Part shown: piece by piece, positions 20,602 to 28,013 of the stretch
Position numbering within the stretch: the first letter of the stretch is position 1
How the letters are laid out: the number at the start of each line of letters is the position of its first letter
Source: an uncultured Massilia sp.
GTDB taxonomy: Bacteria; Pseudomonadota; Gammaproteobacteria; Burkholderiales; Burkholderiaceae_D
Direction: 5' to 3'
Length of the DNA: 34,744 nt
Assembly: GCA_913777025.1 (NCBI GenBank)
Contig: CAJYQM010000248.1
Coordinates: 1 to 34,744 of the forward strand
Position numbers and translations under genes: made by a program
The notes under the pieces: model-generated
What the model was told of the DNA's origin: nothing
The model's input: only the letters and a program-made list of their open reading frames with translations
The model's database searches: none

Positions 20602-21174
20602 ATGAACGAGGCAGGGATCACGCGGCGCGGCTTCGGCCGCATGGCATTGGCGCTGGCGGGTGGCGCGCTGCTGGCATCCTGCGCGGGCGTGATCGGACCG
20701 CGCCGCGTCGAGCTGAGCCAGGCCAAATTGCAGGCCGGCCTCGAGCGCCGCTTCCCGCTGCGCAACCGCCTGCTCGAGCTGTTCGACGTGCAGCTGACCC
20801 GCCCCCGGCTGGCGATCCTGGCCGAGCAGGACCGTGTCGGCCTGACGCTCGACGTCTCGGTCTCGCCGCCCTTCCTGCACAAGTCCTGGGACGGCACCAT
20901 GGCGCTGTCCGGGCGCCTGGTGCTGGACGCCGCGCGCAACGCCGTATTCCTGACCGAGACCCACGTCGACCGCTTCGAGGTGAACGGCCTGGATGCCGGC
21001 CGTTCGCGCGACCTGGGCCATGCCGCCGACCTGCTCGTGAACCAGCTGGTGCGCGACATGGCGGTCTACACCTTCCACCCCGACGACCTGCGCTACGCCG
21101 GCGTCCAGTTCGTGCCGACCCGGCTCGAGACGTTGCCCGGGGCCTTGTCCGTCACCCTCGAACCGGTGCGCTGA
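20602..21174 (+). CDS. DUF1439-family lipoprotein with a probable Tat signal
   Basis: The 190-residue product resembles the DUF1439 family, which includes E. coli YceB, of unknown function. The N-terminus carries a twin-arginine pattern, TRRGFGRM (Arg8-Arg9), then a hydrophobic segment and a lipobox LASC with Cys27, so it is probably exported folded by Tat and lipid-anchored. The body has the family's alternating strands, such as VGLTLDVSVSPPF and VFLTETHVDRFEVNGLD. I chose the ATG at 20602 because GGAGGGG lies six bases upstream; the frame is open further upstream into the dehydrogenase gene, but those residues look like shadow sequence. It follows the dehydrogenase after 34 bases and may share its transcript. 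Confidence 0.85.
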   Translation: MNEAGITRRGFGRMALALAGGALLASCAGVIGPRRVELSQAKLQAGLERRFPLRNRLLELFDVQLTRPRLAILAEQDRVGLTLDVSVSPPFLHKSWDGTMALSGRLVLDAARNAVFLTETHVDRFEVNGLDAGRSRDLGHAADLLVNQLVRDMAVYTFHPDDLRYAGVQFVPTRLETLPGALSVTLEPVR

Positions 21175-21309
21175 ACCCCGCCGTCGCGAATCCGATACGC
21201 GTCACGCGCACGATTGAATGGCCCAGCGTTGCCCTTGTCAATGCTGCTATTATTTGCGGCAGTTGGGTGGTCCGGCATCGGTTGGCCCCGATCCTTTCGG
21301 GGGAGCACC

Positions 21310-21453
21310 GTGACTGTTGTTTCTTCCAGACGCCGTGGGCAGGCCGTTGCACAGGTAACGCAATCGGCGCACACTGAAATGGTCTCGAAGGCCCGGCAGC
21401 ACGCAATGCACAAGCGGCGCTTGCGCTTTCTCATGCACATGGTGTTCCACTGA
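21310..21453 (+). CDS. Candidate 47-residue basic protein
   Basis: In the 323-base gap between the DUF1439 lipoprotein and the four-cysteine protein, a GTG start at 21310 has GGGGGAG five bases upstream. The frame runs 47 codons, starting VTVVSSRRRGQAVAQVTQ and ending in a Lys/Arg/His-rich stretch (HKRRLRFLMHMVFH). I do not recognise it. The good ribosome-binding site is the main support. The rest of the gap (21175-21309 and 21454-21497) shows nothing clear. Confidence 0.3.
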   Translation: MTVVSSRRRGQAVAQVTQSAHTEMVSKARQHAMHKRRLRFLMHMVFH

Positions 21454-21497
21454 AGTAATCTCTGCGTTACTGACGTGTTGCCGGTAAGGGGGTAACC

Positions 21498-21683
21498 TTG
21501 GAAACGATACAGGAAAGTCTTCCCGAAAAAAGCGCGCTGGGCGCGGTTTCGGTCCCGACCCGCCAAAGCCTGCCGCCGAAAGGCTCGTGCTGGTATTGCG
21601 AGAAACCGCTCGACAGCGTGCGCCGCTTCTGCGGCAAGCCCTGCGCCGACGCCTTCGATGAAGAAGCGGAATACACCCGCTGA
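21498..21683 (+). CDS. Small four-cysteine (treble-clef or zinc-ribbon-like) protein
   Basis: This 61-residue protein has Cys31, Cys34, Cys45 and Cys49 in a C-x2-C-x10-C-x3-C pattern (CWYCEKPL, then FCGKPCADAF), typical of a small zinc-binding fold. It resembles small predicted nucleic-acid-binding zinc proteins, but I cannot name a family with certainty. The start is TTG at 21498 with AAGGGGG five bases upstream; no ATG fits. It is convergent with the histidine phosphotransfer gene, 29 bases away. Confidence 0.75.
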   Translation: METIQESLPEKSALGAVSVPTRQSLPPKGSCWYCEKPLDSVRRFCGKPCADAFDEEAEYTR

Positions 21684-21712
21684 GCGCTGAGCGCTGAGGC
21701 CTGCGCCGGGGC

Positions 21713-22330
21713 TCAGGCCTTCAGCAAGGCCAGCGCGCCGTCGAAGTCGAAAGCCTCGATGGCATCCGCGAGCCGGCGGTAGCGCTGTTCTCCCAGATGC
21801 GCCGTCAATGCCGCAGCGGCCTCGCGCACCAGGTCGACCGCGTCGCCATTGCCGTCGTCGAGCAGCGTCGCCAGCCGCCCGGCCGCTTCCTTGCCCGCGT
21901 CCCTGTCCGATTCCGCCGGCGTTTCCGCTATCGGCATGCCGGCCGTGGCCACCGCGGTCGAGGCGGCCGCCATGTCAAGTTCCAGCAGCACGCGGTCGAG
22001 CGCCTGTTCCAGCCGCGCCAAGCGCTGCCACGCATCCCCATCGCCGCCGCGCAGCACCTGTTCCAGCCCGTGCGCCTCCTGCCTGAGCGGCACCGCCTCG
22101 ATCATCCCGGCCGCGCCCTTCAGCGTATGCACCAGGCGCAGCGCCAGCGGCGTGTCGCCGCTGGCCAGCGCGTCGCGGATCCCGGCCGCGGCCTGGCGGT
22201 ACTCGTTGCGGAAACGCCCGAGCACGCGCGCGAACAGCGCGCCGTCGCCCATCAGGCGCGCGATGCCGCCGGCGTGGTTGACGGCGGGACGCTCGCGCCC
22301 GGGCGCGGGATCTACGTCGTGCGGGCTCAC
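21713..22330 (-). CDS. Histidine phosphotransfer (Hpt) domain protein
   Basis: Hpt proteins carry a phosphoryl group on histidine between response-regulator domains of a phosphorelay. The conserved HTLKGAAGMI motif is at 68-77, with His68 the phosphate acceptor. The 205-residue product also has a long C-terminal part ending FDFDGALALL, a pattern I associate with the ends of hybrid histidine kinases. It could therefore be a kinase fragment or a kinase output that became separate. The start is GTG, overlapping the stop of the upstream CAP-domain gene by four bases (GTGA), so translation is probably coupled. No kinase or receiver is encoded nearby. Confidence 0.85.
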   Translation of the reverse strand: MSPHDVDPAPGRERPAVNHAGGIARLMGDGALFARVLGRFRNEYRQAAAGIRDALASGDTPLALRLVHTLKGAAGMIEAVPLRQEAHGLEQVLRGGDGDAWQRLARLEQALDRVLLELDMAAASTAVATAGMPIAETPAESDRDAGKEAAGRLATLLDDGNGDAVDLVREAAAALTAHLGEQRYRRLADAIEAFDFDGALALLKA

Positions 22331-23367
22331 TTCGTGGTGAACGACCAGGTCTTGCTCACCGCGTTGCCGTCGATCGCCCCGATGAAGGAGACGTCGTAGG
22401 TGGTCGCGGGGGCCAGCGTCGACAGGGGCACGATCGCGGCCGCCGACGAGGTGGTGGTGTTCGGGTCCTGGCCCTTCACCAGCAGGCGGGTCTGCAGGTT
22501 GGCCGAGCCGTTGCGCGCGCGGATCGTGAAGCTCTGGACGGTGAGCGTGTGCGACAGGTTGACGTGCACGCTGACCGGGTAGCCGACCTCGTTCAGGTCC
22601 GGCACCGGGTCCGGTTCCTCGTTATTGCTGAAGAAGTTCACCGGCACGCCGGTCTGGCCGTTGACCGGCCAGACCCCGACCGTATTGCCCGCCAGGCCGG
22701 TGCCGAAGCCGTCGTTGGTGACGAAGTCGGCGGTGAAATAGGCGTAGCCGGACGAGGTCGTGCCCGAGCCGGTGCCGACTTCGCGGAACACCGGTTCGAA
22801 GATCACGAAGCGGTGGTAGATCGCCGTGATCAGTTCTTCGGCCATGTAGAAGCCGTTCTGGTTGCTGGTGGCGGAGATCACCTCGCCGATCGCGTTCGAG
22901 CCGGTGAAGACATAGCCCGCGTTCTTGAGGCGGTCCTCCAGCGTGGCACCCGTGAAGCCCTGCTTGCCGCTGGTCTGCACGTGGGTGATCGTGTTGTTGA
23001 TGCGCTGGTAGTCCGAATGGCCCTGGGCCGCCTTGTCGATGATGGCGTTCTGGGTCAGCGCCGCCATGCCGATCTGGGAGCGGCGGTAGTTGAGCCAGTT
23101 GCGGCCGTCGGCCGCGATGTTGTTGGTCAGCGTCGGCGCCGAGGCATCCTGGCCCGAGAACCCGCCCGACGAACCGCCGCCGGTGTTGCCGCCGTTTCCG
23201 GTGCCGGTCCCGCCGCCATTCCCGGTGCCGGTGCCAACTGGGGTGCCGGTGTTGTTGCCGGTACCGACGTTGTCATTGTTGCTGCCGCCACCGCCGCCGC
23301 AGGCGATCAGTGCCCACGCGGCGATGCAGCCGGCGATGATGTTTTTTGTGCGATGAAGTTTGCTCAT
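22327..23367 (-). CDS. CAP-domain (SCP/PR1) lipoprotein
   Basis: This 346-residue secreted protein has a signal peptide and lipobox LIAC with Cys23, then a Gly/Asn/Thr-rich linker (about 24-75). A CAP domain follows at about 83-235: LNYRRSQIGMAALTQNAII, the HSDYQ helix, ITHVQ and the conserved GEVIS. A C-terminal Ig-like domain at about 255-346 ends TYDVSFIGAIDGNAVSKTWS. CAP proteins are often secreted with lipid-binding or other roles, but bacterial ones are poorly characterised. The ATG has AGGAG upstream. It is divergent from the phosphatidylserine synthase gene and coupled to the downstream Hpt gene, an odd pairing. Confidence 0.88.
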   Translation of the reverse strand: MSKLHRTKNIIAGCIAAWALIACGGGGGSNNDNVGTGNNTGTPVGTGTGNGGGTGTGNGGNTGGGSSGGFSGQDASAPTLTNNIAADGRNWLNYRRSQIGMAALTQNAIIDKAAQGHSDYQRINNTITHVQTSGKQGFTGATLEDRLKNAGYVFTGSNAIGEVISATSNQNGFYMAEELITAIYHRFVIFEPVFREVGTGSGTTSSGYAYFTADFVTNDGFGTGLAGNTVGVWPVNGQTGVPVNFFSNNEEPDPVPDLNEVGYPVSVHVNLSHTLTVQSFTIRARNGSANLQTRLLVKGQDPNTTTSSAAAIVPLSTLAPATTYDVSFIGAIDGNAVSKTWSFTTK

Positions 23368-23476
23368 CTTGTCATACTCCTGATGTTCGCCGGTCCCCGG
23401 GCAAAATGAGCCCCCATTCTAGGCGAAAAACTGGAACGGTGACGCCCGTGCCGCCCCATGTAAAATAGGCCATTCC

Positions 23477-24286
23477 TTGCACCTTCGAGCCAACGATTTG
23501 AAGCCCAGCTCCCAGCAGCGCCTCGCGCGCGCCAAATTCGCCCTGCCCAGTTTCGTGACCCTGCTGTCGATCGCCTGCGGTTTCGGCAGCATCGTGATCT
23601 CGGTCGACAACGCGCCGGTGGGGGACCCCGCGGATTACCGCCTGGCCGCCATCCTGCTGGTGCTGGCCGGCGTGTTCGACGCGCTCGACGGTTTCGTGGC
23701 GCGCGCCACCAACACCCAGTCGGCCTTCGGCGTGCAGCTGGACTCGATCGCCGACGTGATGAACTTCGGCTGCGCCCCCGGCCTGTTGTTGTACTGCTAC
23801 GGCTTCGCGCAGATGAGCGCCGCGCATCCGACCCTGGTGCGCATGGGCGGCCTGGCCTGCTTCGTGTTCGTCGCCTGCGGCGCGCTGCGGCTGGCGCGCT
23901 TCAACGTCATGGTCGGCAAGACCGACCCGCGCTACTTCGTCGGCATGCCGATCACCGCCGGCGCGGCCTGCGTGGCCGCCGTGGTCGTGGCCTGGCCGGA
24001 CCCGGTGGACAGCCTGTTCCAGGCCTTCATGGTGATGGTCCTGATGATCGCGGTCGGCACGCTGATGGTGTCGACGGTGCGCTTCCCGAGCTCGAAGCAG
24101 CCGAAATCGAAGGCGGTGTTCGTGGGGCTGGGCGTGTGCGTGGTGCTGCTGGCGCTGTTGCAGACGCGCTTCTTCGCGCTGTTCTTCGTCTTCTATATCA
24201 GCGCGACGCTGCTGCTGAACATCGCCTGGCAGGGCGGCTGGAAGGGGATCGCGCCGCCGCGCGTGTACGACGACGACGCCGAGTAG
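23477..24286 (+). CDS. pssA: CDP-alcohol phosphatidyltransferase, probable phosphatidylserine synthase
   Basis: This membrane enzyme joins CDP-diacylglycerol to an alcohol, here probably L-serine, to make phosphatidylserine. The family motif D-x2-DG-x2-AR-x8-G-x3-D-x3-D is complete, with Asp68, Asp71, Gly72, Arg76, Gly85, Asp89 and Asp93. Six to eight hydrophobic segments follow, and the protein ends YDDDAE. Length is 269 residues from the first TTG, typical of the class. There is no ATG or GTG near the start; TTG at 23477 or at 23498 are the candidates. TAAAAT at 23461-23466 may be the -10, which would give a leader of only a few bases to the first TTG. No decarboxylase gene is nearby to confirm serine as the substrate. 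Confidence 0.85.
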   Translation: MHLRANDLKPSSQQRLARAKFALPSFVTLLSIACGFGSIVISVDNAPVGDPADYRLAAILLVLAGVFDALDGFVARATNTQSAFGVQLDSIADVMNFGCAPGLLLYCYGFAQMSAAHPTLVRMGGLACFVFVACGALRLARFNVMVGKTDPRYFVGMPITAGAACVAAVVVAWPDPVDSLFQAFMVMVLMIAVGTLMVSTVRFPSSKQPKSKAVFVGLGVCVVLLALLQTRFFALFFVFYISATLLLNIAWQGGWKGIAPPRVYDDDAE

Positions 24287-24296
24287 GCAGGCCGGT

Positions 24297-24605
24297 TCAC
24301 GCGAACTTGTCGAACAGCGCCGCCAGATGGGCGGCGCTTTGTTTTGCCTCGTCGATATCGGCGGCATTGCCGGTGTGGGTGACGATGCTGGCCGTGAGCA
24401 GCTGCACGAAGGAGCGGTCCAGCGCCTTGCGCGCGGCCGCCATCTGCTGGGCCACGGCGTCGCAGTCGGACGGCGCGTCGGCCAGCGCGACCAGCTTCTG
24501 GATGCCGCGCAGCTGGCCTTCCACCCGCGCCAGGCGGTTGAGCAGGTCCTTCTTTTGCTGGGCGCTCAGCGCGCGCCCCTCGACGATTTTCAGCGGCTCG
24601 GGCAT
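24297..24605 (-). CDS. CsoR/FrmR-family metal- or aldehyde-sensing repressor
   Basis: This 102-residue all-helical protein matches the CsoR/RcnR/FrmR (DUF156) family: LLNRLARVEGQLRGIQKLV, then Cys48, then AARKALDRSFVQLL. The family represses efflux or detoxification genes until a metal, persulfide or formaldehyde binds. The invariant first-site Cys is present (Cys48). The His usual in the second helix appears replaced by Ser in TASIVTHT, though a His three to four residues later might substitute. Pro2 is present, as in FrmR, where Pro2 and the Cys react with formaldehyde. The frame is open about 30 residues further upstream, inside the aldo/keto reductase gene. It follows that reductase after 13 bases, so it is probably in the same operon, perhaps sensing a reactive aldehyde. 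Confidence 0.88.
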   Translation of the reverse strand: MPEPLKIVEGRALSAQQKKDLLNRLARVEGQLRGIQKLVALADAPSDCDAVAQQMAAARKALDRSFVQLLTASIVTHTGNAADIDEAKQSAAHLAALFDKFA

Positions 24606-24618
24606 GGCGGTGGCCTCG

Positions 24619-25545
24619 TCACGCCACTTCGTGCCCGCGCGCGGCGCGCAGGATGGCGAACCAGTCGCTGCGCGGCAGCTGGAAGGTGGACCCAAGCACC
24701 GCCACGCCGATCGCTTCGATGCGCCCGGACCCGGTCAGCGGGATTGGCCTGGACGGCAGCTGCATGATCCAGGCGAATACCACGCTGGCGAAGGGCTGCT
24801 GCAGGCGGTCGGCGATCTGCTTGATCACCAGGCGCAGGTTCTCGGTGTTGGCGTCGTTGGCGCTGAACAGGCGGCCGCCGCCCAGCGGCGACCAGATCAT
24901 CGGCGCCACTTTCATGTCCTGCAGGCCGTCGAAGGTCTCGTCGAACATCGGCGCCACGTGCAGCGGCGAGAACTCGACCTGGTTGGTGGCCAGTTCGATG
25001 CGGCGGTTCAGCACCTCGAACTGGTGGCGGCTGAAGTTCGACACGCCGAAGTGCAGGACCTTGCCGGATTGTTTGAGGCGGCTGAAGGCTTCGGCGATCT
25101 CGTCGAAGTCCATCAGCGGGTCCGGACGGTGGATCAGCAGCAGGTCGAGGCGGTCGGTGTGCAGCTGGCGCAGCGATTCCTCGGCGGACGCCACGATGTG
25201 GGCGGCCGTGGTGTCGTAGTGCTGGATGCCGTGCTGCGGGCGTTTATTGGAAATGAGCTTGATGCCGCACTTGCTCACCAGTTCGATGCGCTCGCGCAGC
25301 GAGGGTTGCGCGCGCAGCGCCTCGCCGAACAGGCCTTCGACGCCGTAGTTGCCGTAGATGTCGGCGTGGTCGAAGGAGGTGACCCCCATCGCGATGCACT
25401 GCTCGATCAGCGCCACGCGCTGCTCGACCGTCATGTTCCACTCGACCATGCGCCACATGCCGGCGACGACGCGGGACAGTTCGAGGCCGCCGGAACGGGT
25501 GGCGATGCGGGGGCAGGACAGGTCGCGGGGGAGGGCGGGGGACAT
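24619..25545 (-). CDS. Aldo/keto reductase
   Basis: This NADPH-dependent reductase of the aldo/keto reductase superfamily is 308 residues long. The (alpha/beta)8 barrel catalytic residues are visible: Asp59 and Tyr64 in FDHADIYGNY, Lys92 in SKCG, and His139 in LLIHRPD. VLHFGVSNFS and the C-terminal GSGRIEAIGVAV fit the cofactor site. The length and start resemble the E. coli YdhF type. I chose the ATG at 25543-25545, though the frame is open 18 codons further upstream. Downstream is a CsoR/FrmR-like regulator, suggesting a role in aldehyde stress. Confidence 0.94.
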   Translation of the reverse strand: MSPALPRDLSCPRIATRSGGLELSRVVAGMWRMVEWNMTVEQRVALIEQCIAMGVTSFDHADIYGNYGVEGLFGEALRAQPSLRERIELVSKCGIKLISNKRPQHGIQHYDTTAAHIVASAEESLRQLHTDRLDLLLIHRPDPLMDFDEIAEAFSRLKQSGKVLHFGVSNFSRHQFEVLNRRIELATNQVEFSPLHVAPMFDETFDGLQDMKVAPMIWSPLGGGRLFSANDANTENLRLVIKQIADRLQQPFASVVFAWIMQLPSRPIPLTGSGRIEAIGVAVLGSTFQLPRSDWFAILRAARGHEVA

Positions 25546-25602
25546 TGCGGGTCTTTCAAGGTTGCAGATGACTTCATTATAGCGAAGCAGGCTGCCCAAG
25601 AA

Positions 25603-25684
25603 CGTCGTTCCCGCGGAGGCGGGAACCCAATTTACGTCAGCGCAGTGCTGGCAAACTTGGGTTCCCGCCTGCGCGGGAACGACG
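25603..25684. repeat. Composite inverted repeat, REP-like, copy 2
   Basis: Two near-identical inverted halves of about 31 bases flank a short spacer. The left half reads CGTCGTTCCCGCGGAGGC and the right half ends GCCTGCGCGGGAACGACG. Each half can fold alone, or the whole can form one long hairpin. The same arrangement occurs at 14345-14421 with more divergence. It lies between the aldo/keto reductase and the carboxypeptidase gene, so it could act as a transcript-end structure. Confidence 0.8.
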
Positions 25685-25711
25685 TTACAACTTTGCGGGC
25701 TTACGTTGCGG

Positions 25712-26860
25712 TTACTTCATCCACAAGCGCATCGAGTCCCACGCGCGCCCGAAGATCGACGCCTCCTGCACCTCTTCCAGCGCCATCACCGGCAGCGCCA
25801 GCAGCGGCTTCCCGTCGACCATCATCTTGAGCGTGCCGACGCGGCTGTTCAGGGCCAGCGGCGCGACCAGCGGGTCCTTGCGTTCCAGCACCGGCTTCAT
25901 CTTCTGGGCCACGCCCTTCGGCACGGTCACCAGCACGTCGTTCGGGAAGCCGATCTTGACGTTCGACTTCGAACCCTTCCAGATTTCCGGGACCAGGATC
26001 GGCTGGCCCTTCGAGTACAGCTTGACGGTGTCGAAGTTCTGGAAGCCCCAGTTCAGGAGCTTCTGGCTTTCCGCGGTGCGCAAGCCGTCCGAGGTGGCGC
26101 CGGACAGCACCGAGATCAGGCGGCGCTCGCCGGCCGGGCCGTTCGGGCGGTGGGCGGATGCGATCATCGAGAAGCCCGAGGCTTCGGTGTGGCCGGTCTT
26201 CATGCCGTCCACGGTCGGGTCCAGCCACAGCAGGCGGTTGCGGTTCTGCTGCTTGATCTTGTTATAGGTGAATTCCTTGACCGAGTCGATCTTGTAGAAC
26301 TCGGGGAAGTCGCGGATCACGTGCGAGGCCAGGATCGACAGGTCGCGCGCGGTCGAATAGTTGTCCGGGCTGGGCAGGCCGTGCGGGTTGGCGAACTTCG
26401 TGTTCTTCATGCCCATGCGCTGCGCCTGCTCGTTCATCAGGTGCACGAAGGTGGCTTCGTCGCCGGCGACCGCTTCGGCCAGCGCCACCGCCGCGTCATT
26501 GCCCGACTGGACCATCAGGCCGTACAGCAGGTCGTTGATCTTCACGGGCGTGGCCGGGTCGATGAACATCTTCGAGCTGCTGCCGTCGACCTTCCAGGCG
26601 CGCACCGACACGTTGACCATCTGGTCCAGCGAGATCTTCTTGTCGCGGATGGCGCCGAACACCACGTAGGCGGTCATGACCTTGGTGAGCGAGGCCGGCT
26701 CGATGCGCATGTCCGCATCCTGCGAGGCGATGATCTGGCCGCTGGTGGCATCCAGCAGGGTCCACGAACGGGCGGCGATTTGCGGGGCCGGCACTTGCTG
26801 TGCTTGGGCGGCCGACATCAGGAGGGCACTGGCGGCGAGAGCCGCGATTAACTTTTTCAT
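25712..26860 (-). CDS. Serine-type D-Ala-D-Ala carboxypeptidase (PBP5/6 type)
   Basis: This periplasmic enzyme trims the terminal D-Ala from peptidoglycan pentapeptides. The 382-residue protein has a signal peptide (MKKLIAALAA, cleavage after AQA at 20) and the three penicillin-binding motifs: SLTK at 57-60 (nucleophile Ser57), SGN at 119-121 and KTG at 221-223. The second (PBP5_C) domain spans about 270-365. The C-terminal IFGRAWDSMRLWMK is amphipathic, the usual membrane anchor of this class. I chose the ATG giving MKKLI; a TTG three codons earlier is less likely. It could be named dacA or dacC, and I cannot decide. An upstream hairpin may influence its expression. Confidence 0.96.
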   Translation of the reverse strand: MKKLIAALAASALLMSAAQAQQVPAPQIAARSWTLLDATSGQIIASQDADMRIEPASLTKVMTAYVVFGAIRDKKISLDQMVNVSVRAWKVDGSSSKMFIDPATPVKINDLLYGLMVQSGNDAAVALAEAVAGDEATFVHLMNEQAQRMGMKNTKFANPHGLPSPDNYSTARDLSILASHVIRDFPEFYKIDSVKEFTYNKIKQQNRNRLLWLDPTVDGMKTGHTEASGFSMIASAHRPNGPAGERRLISVLSGATSDGLRTAESQKLLNWGFQNFDTVKLYSKGQPILVPEIWKGSKSNVKIGFPNDVLVTVPKGVAQKMKPVLERKDPLVAPLALNSRVGTLKMMVDGKPLLALPVMALEEVQEASIFGRAWDSMRLWMK

Positions 26861-26896
26861 GGAAGGCAAACGAGGAAGATCAGGGTGGTAAAGCGC

Positions 26897-26932
26897 GCAA
26901 TGTCTTTACCGGAAGTTTCCGGAAGACATTGC
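26897..26932. repeat. Near-perfect 36-base inverted repeat between the hydrolase and carboxypeptidase genes
   Basis: Ten-base outer arms GCAATGTCTT and AAGACATTGC enclose inner arms CCGGAA and TTCCGG separated by two bases, with two unpaired bases on one side. No T-run follows on either strand. It lies in the 110-base gap upstream of the leftward carboxypeptidase start and downstream of the leftward hydrolase stop. It could be a regulatory site, a transcript 3' structure, or a protein-binding palindrome. Confidence 0.55.
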
Positions 26933-26970
26933 CTGAGAATAAGACGCTTAATTATAGGCCAGTGACCGGC

Positions 26971-27600
26971 TCAAATGTCACGCCGCCACAGTTGTGCGAC
27001 AAGATTTTTAATGTGCACGAGCTTGCGATGGAAGAAGTGGTCGGCGCCCGGGATGACGGTGACGGGGATGTCGAGCGGGCGCGCCCAGTCGAACACCTGG
27101 GTCAATGTGATCGTATCGTCGAGCTCGCCGTGGATCAGGATGGTGTCCGCGGGGACCGGCGGCATCGGCCATTTGCCGGCGGCGGTGCCGACCAGCACCA
27201 GGCGCTCGGCCGGGCGGTCCCGGGCTTCCAGGCGCTGCTGCAGCTGGGCCTGGACGAAGGTACCGAACGAGAAGCCGCCCAGCGTGAACGGCAGGCCGGG
27301 ATATTCCTTCAACATATGGTCCAGCATGACTTCCATGTCGTCGACTTCGCCGCGGCCGTCGTCATACGTGCCTTCGGATTCGCCGACGCCGCGGAAGTTG
27401 AAGCGCGCCGTGACGTAGCCCAGGCCGACGAAGGCGCGCGCCAGCGTCTGCGCGACCTTGTTTTCCATCGTGCCGCCGTACAGCGGATGCGGGTGCGCCA
27501 CCAGGGCGATGCCCCGCGGCGCGCCTTCCGGCTCGTCCAGCAGGCACTCCATCTTGCCGGCGTGGCCGGTCAGGTAAAACTTCTGTGAATTCTTGTTCAT
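26971..27600 (-). CDS. Alpha/beta hydrolase (dienelactone-hydrolase-like)
   Basis: A 209-residue alpha/beta hydrolase. The nucleophile elbow GFSFG has Ser111, with Asp161 in GELDDT and His188 in GADHFFH completing a catalytic triad. The N-terminal VAHPHPLYGGTMENKV and RFNFRGVGESEG match small bacterial KANL3/Tex30-type hydrolases, whose substrate is not known. It lies 24 bases after the ferredoxin gene, in the same direction, so it is probably co-transcribed. I know of no functional link between the two. Confidence 0.92.
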   Translation of the reverse strand: MNKNSQKFYLTGHAGKMECLLDEPEGAPRGIALVAHPHPLYGGTMENKVAQTLARAFVGLGYVTARFNFRGVGESEGTYDDGRGEVDDMEVMLDHMLKEYPGLPFTLGGFSFGTFVQAQLQQRLEARDRPAERLVLVGTAAGKWPMPPVPADTILIHGELDDTITLTQVFDWARPLDIPVTVIPGADHFFHRKLVHIKNLVAQLWRRDI

Positions 27601-27624
27601 GCGGGATAAGGGCTGCGATGCGGG

Positions 27625-27951
27625 TCAGATTTTCAGGCGCTCGACCACCTCGCCCTTGACGATGTGGCGGTCGATGATCTCGTCGATGTCCGAGTTGTCG
27701 ACGTAGGTGTACCAGGTGCCCTGCGGGTAGATCACGATGACCGGACCTTCCTCGCAGCGGTCCATGCAGCCGCCCTTGTTGACGCGCACCTTGCCCTGGC
27801 CGCTCAGGCCCAGTGCCTTGATGCGCGATTTGGCGTGTTTCTGGGCCTCGAGGGCGCCATGCTTGCCGCAGCTGTCGCGGCAGTCCTTGCCCTCGCGTTC
27901 GTTCATGCAGAAGAACACGTGGTGCTCGTAGAAGGGTTTGTCGTCGTTCAT
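27625..27951 (-). CDS. Thioredoxin-like [2Fe-2S] ferredoxin
   Basis: The 108-residue product has the thioredoxin-like ferredoxin cysteine layout: Cys15, Cys24 and Cys28 in FFCMNEREGKDCRDSCG, then Cys62 and Cys66 in GGCMDRCEEGPV. The C-terminal IYPQGTWYTYVDNSDIDEII is also typical. It should carry electrons with one [2Fe-2S] cluster, though the cluster ligands are not proven here. The start is the ATG at 27949-27951, 62 bases after the upstream VanZ-family stop. The frame is open far upstream, but that sequence reads through the VanZ gene in the wrong frame. Confidence 0.93.
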   Translation of the reverse strand: MNDDKPFYEHHVFFCMNEREGKDCRDSCGKHGALEAQKHAKSRIKALGLSGQGKVRVNKGGCMDRCEEGPVIVIYPQGTWYTYVDNSDIDEIIDRHIVKGEVVERLKI

Positions 27952-28013
27952 GGTATGTGGGGATTGGCTGGGCTGTGCCCTGATGCCACTATGATACGCG
28001 CATCCGCTTTTCT

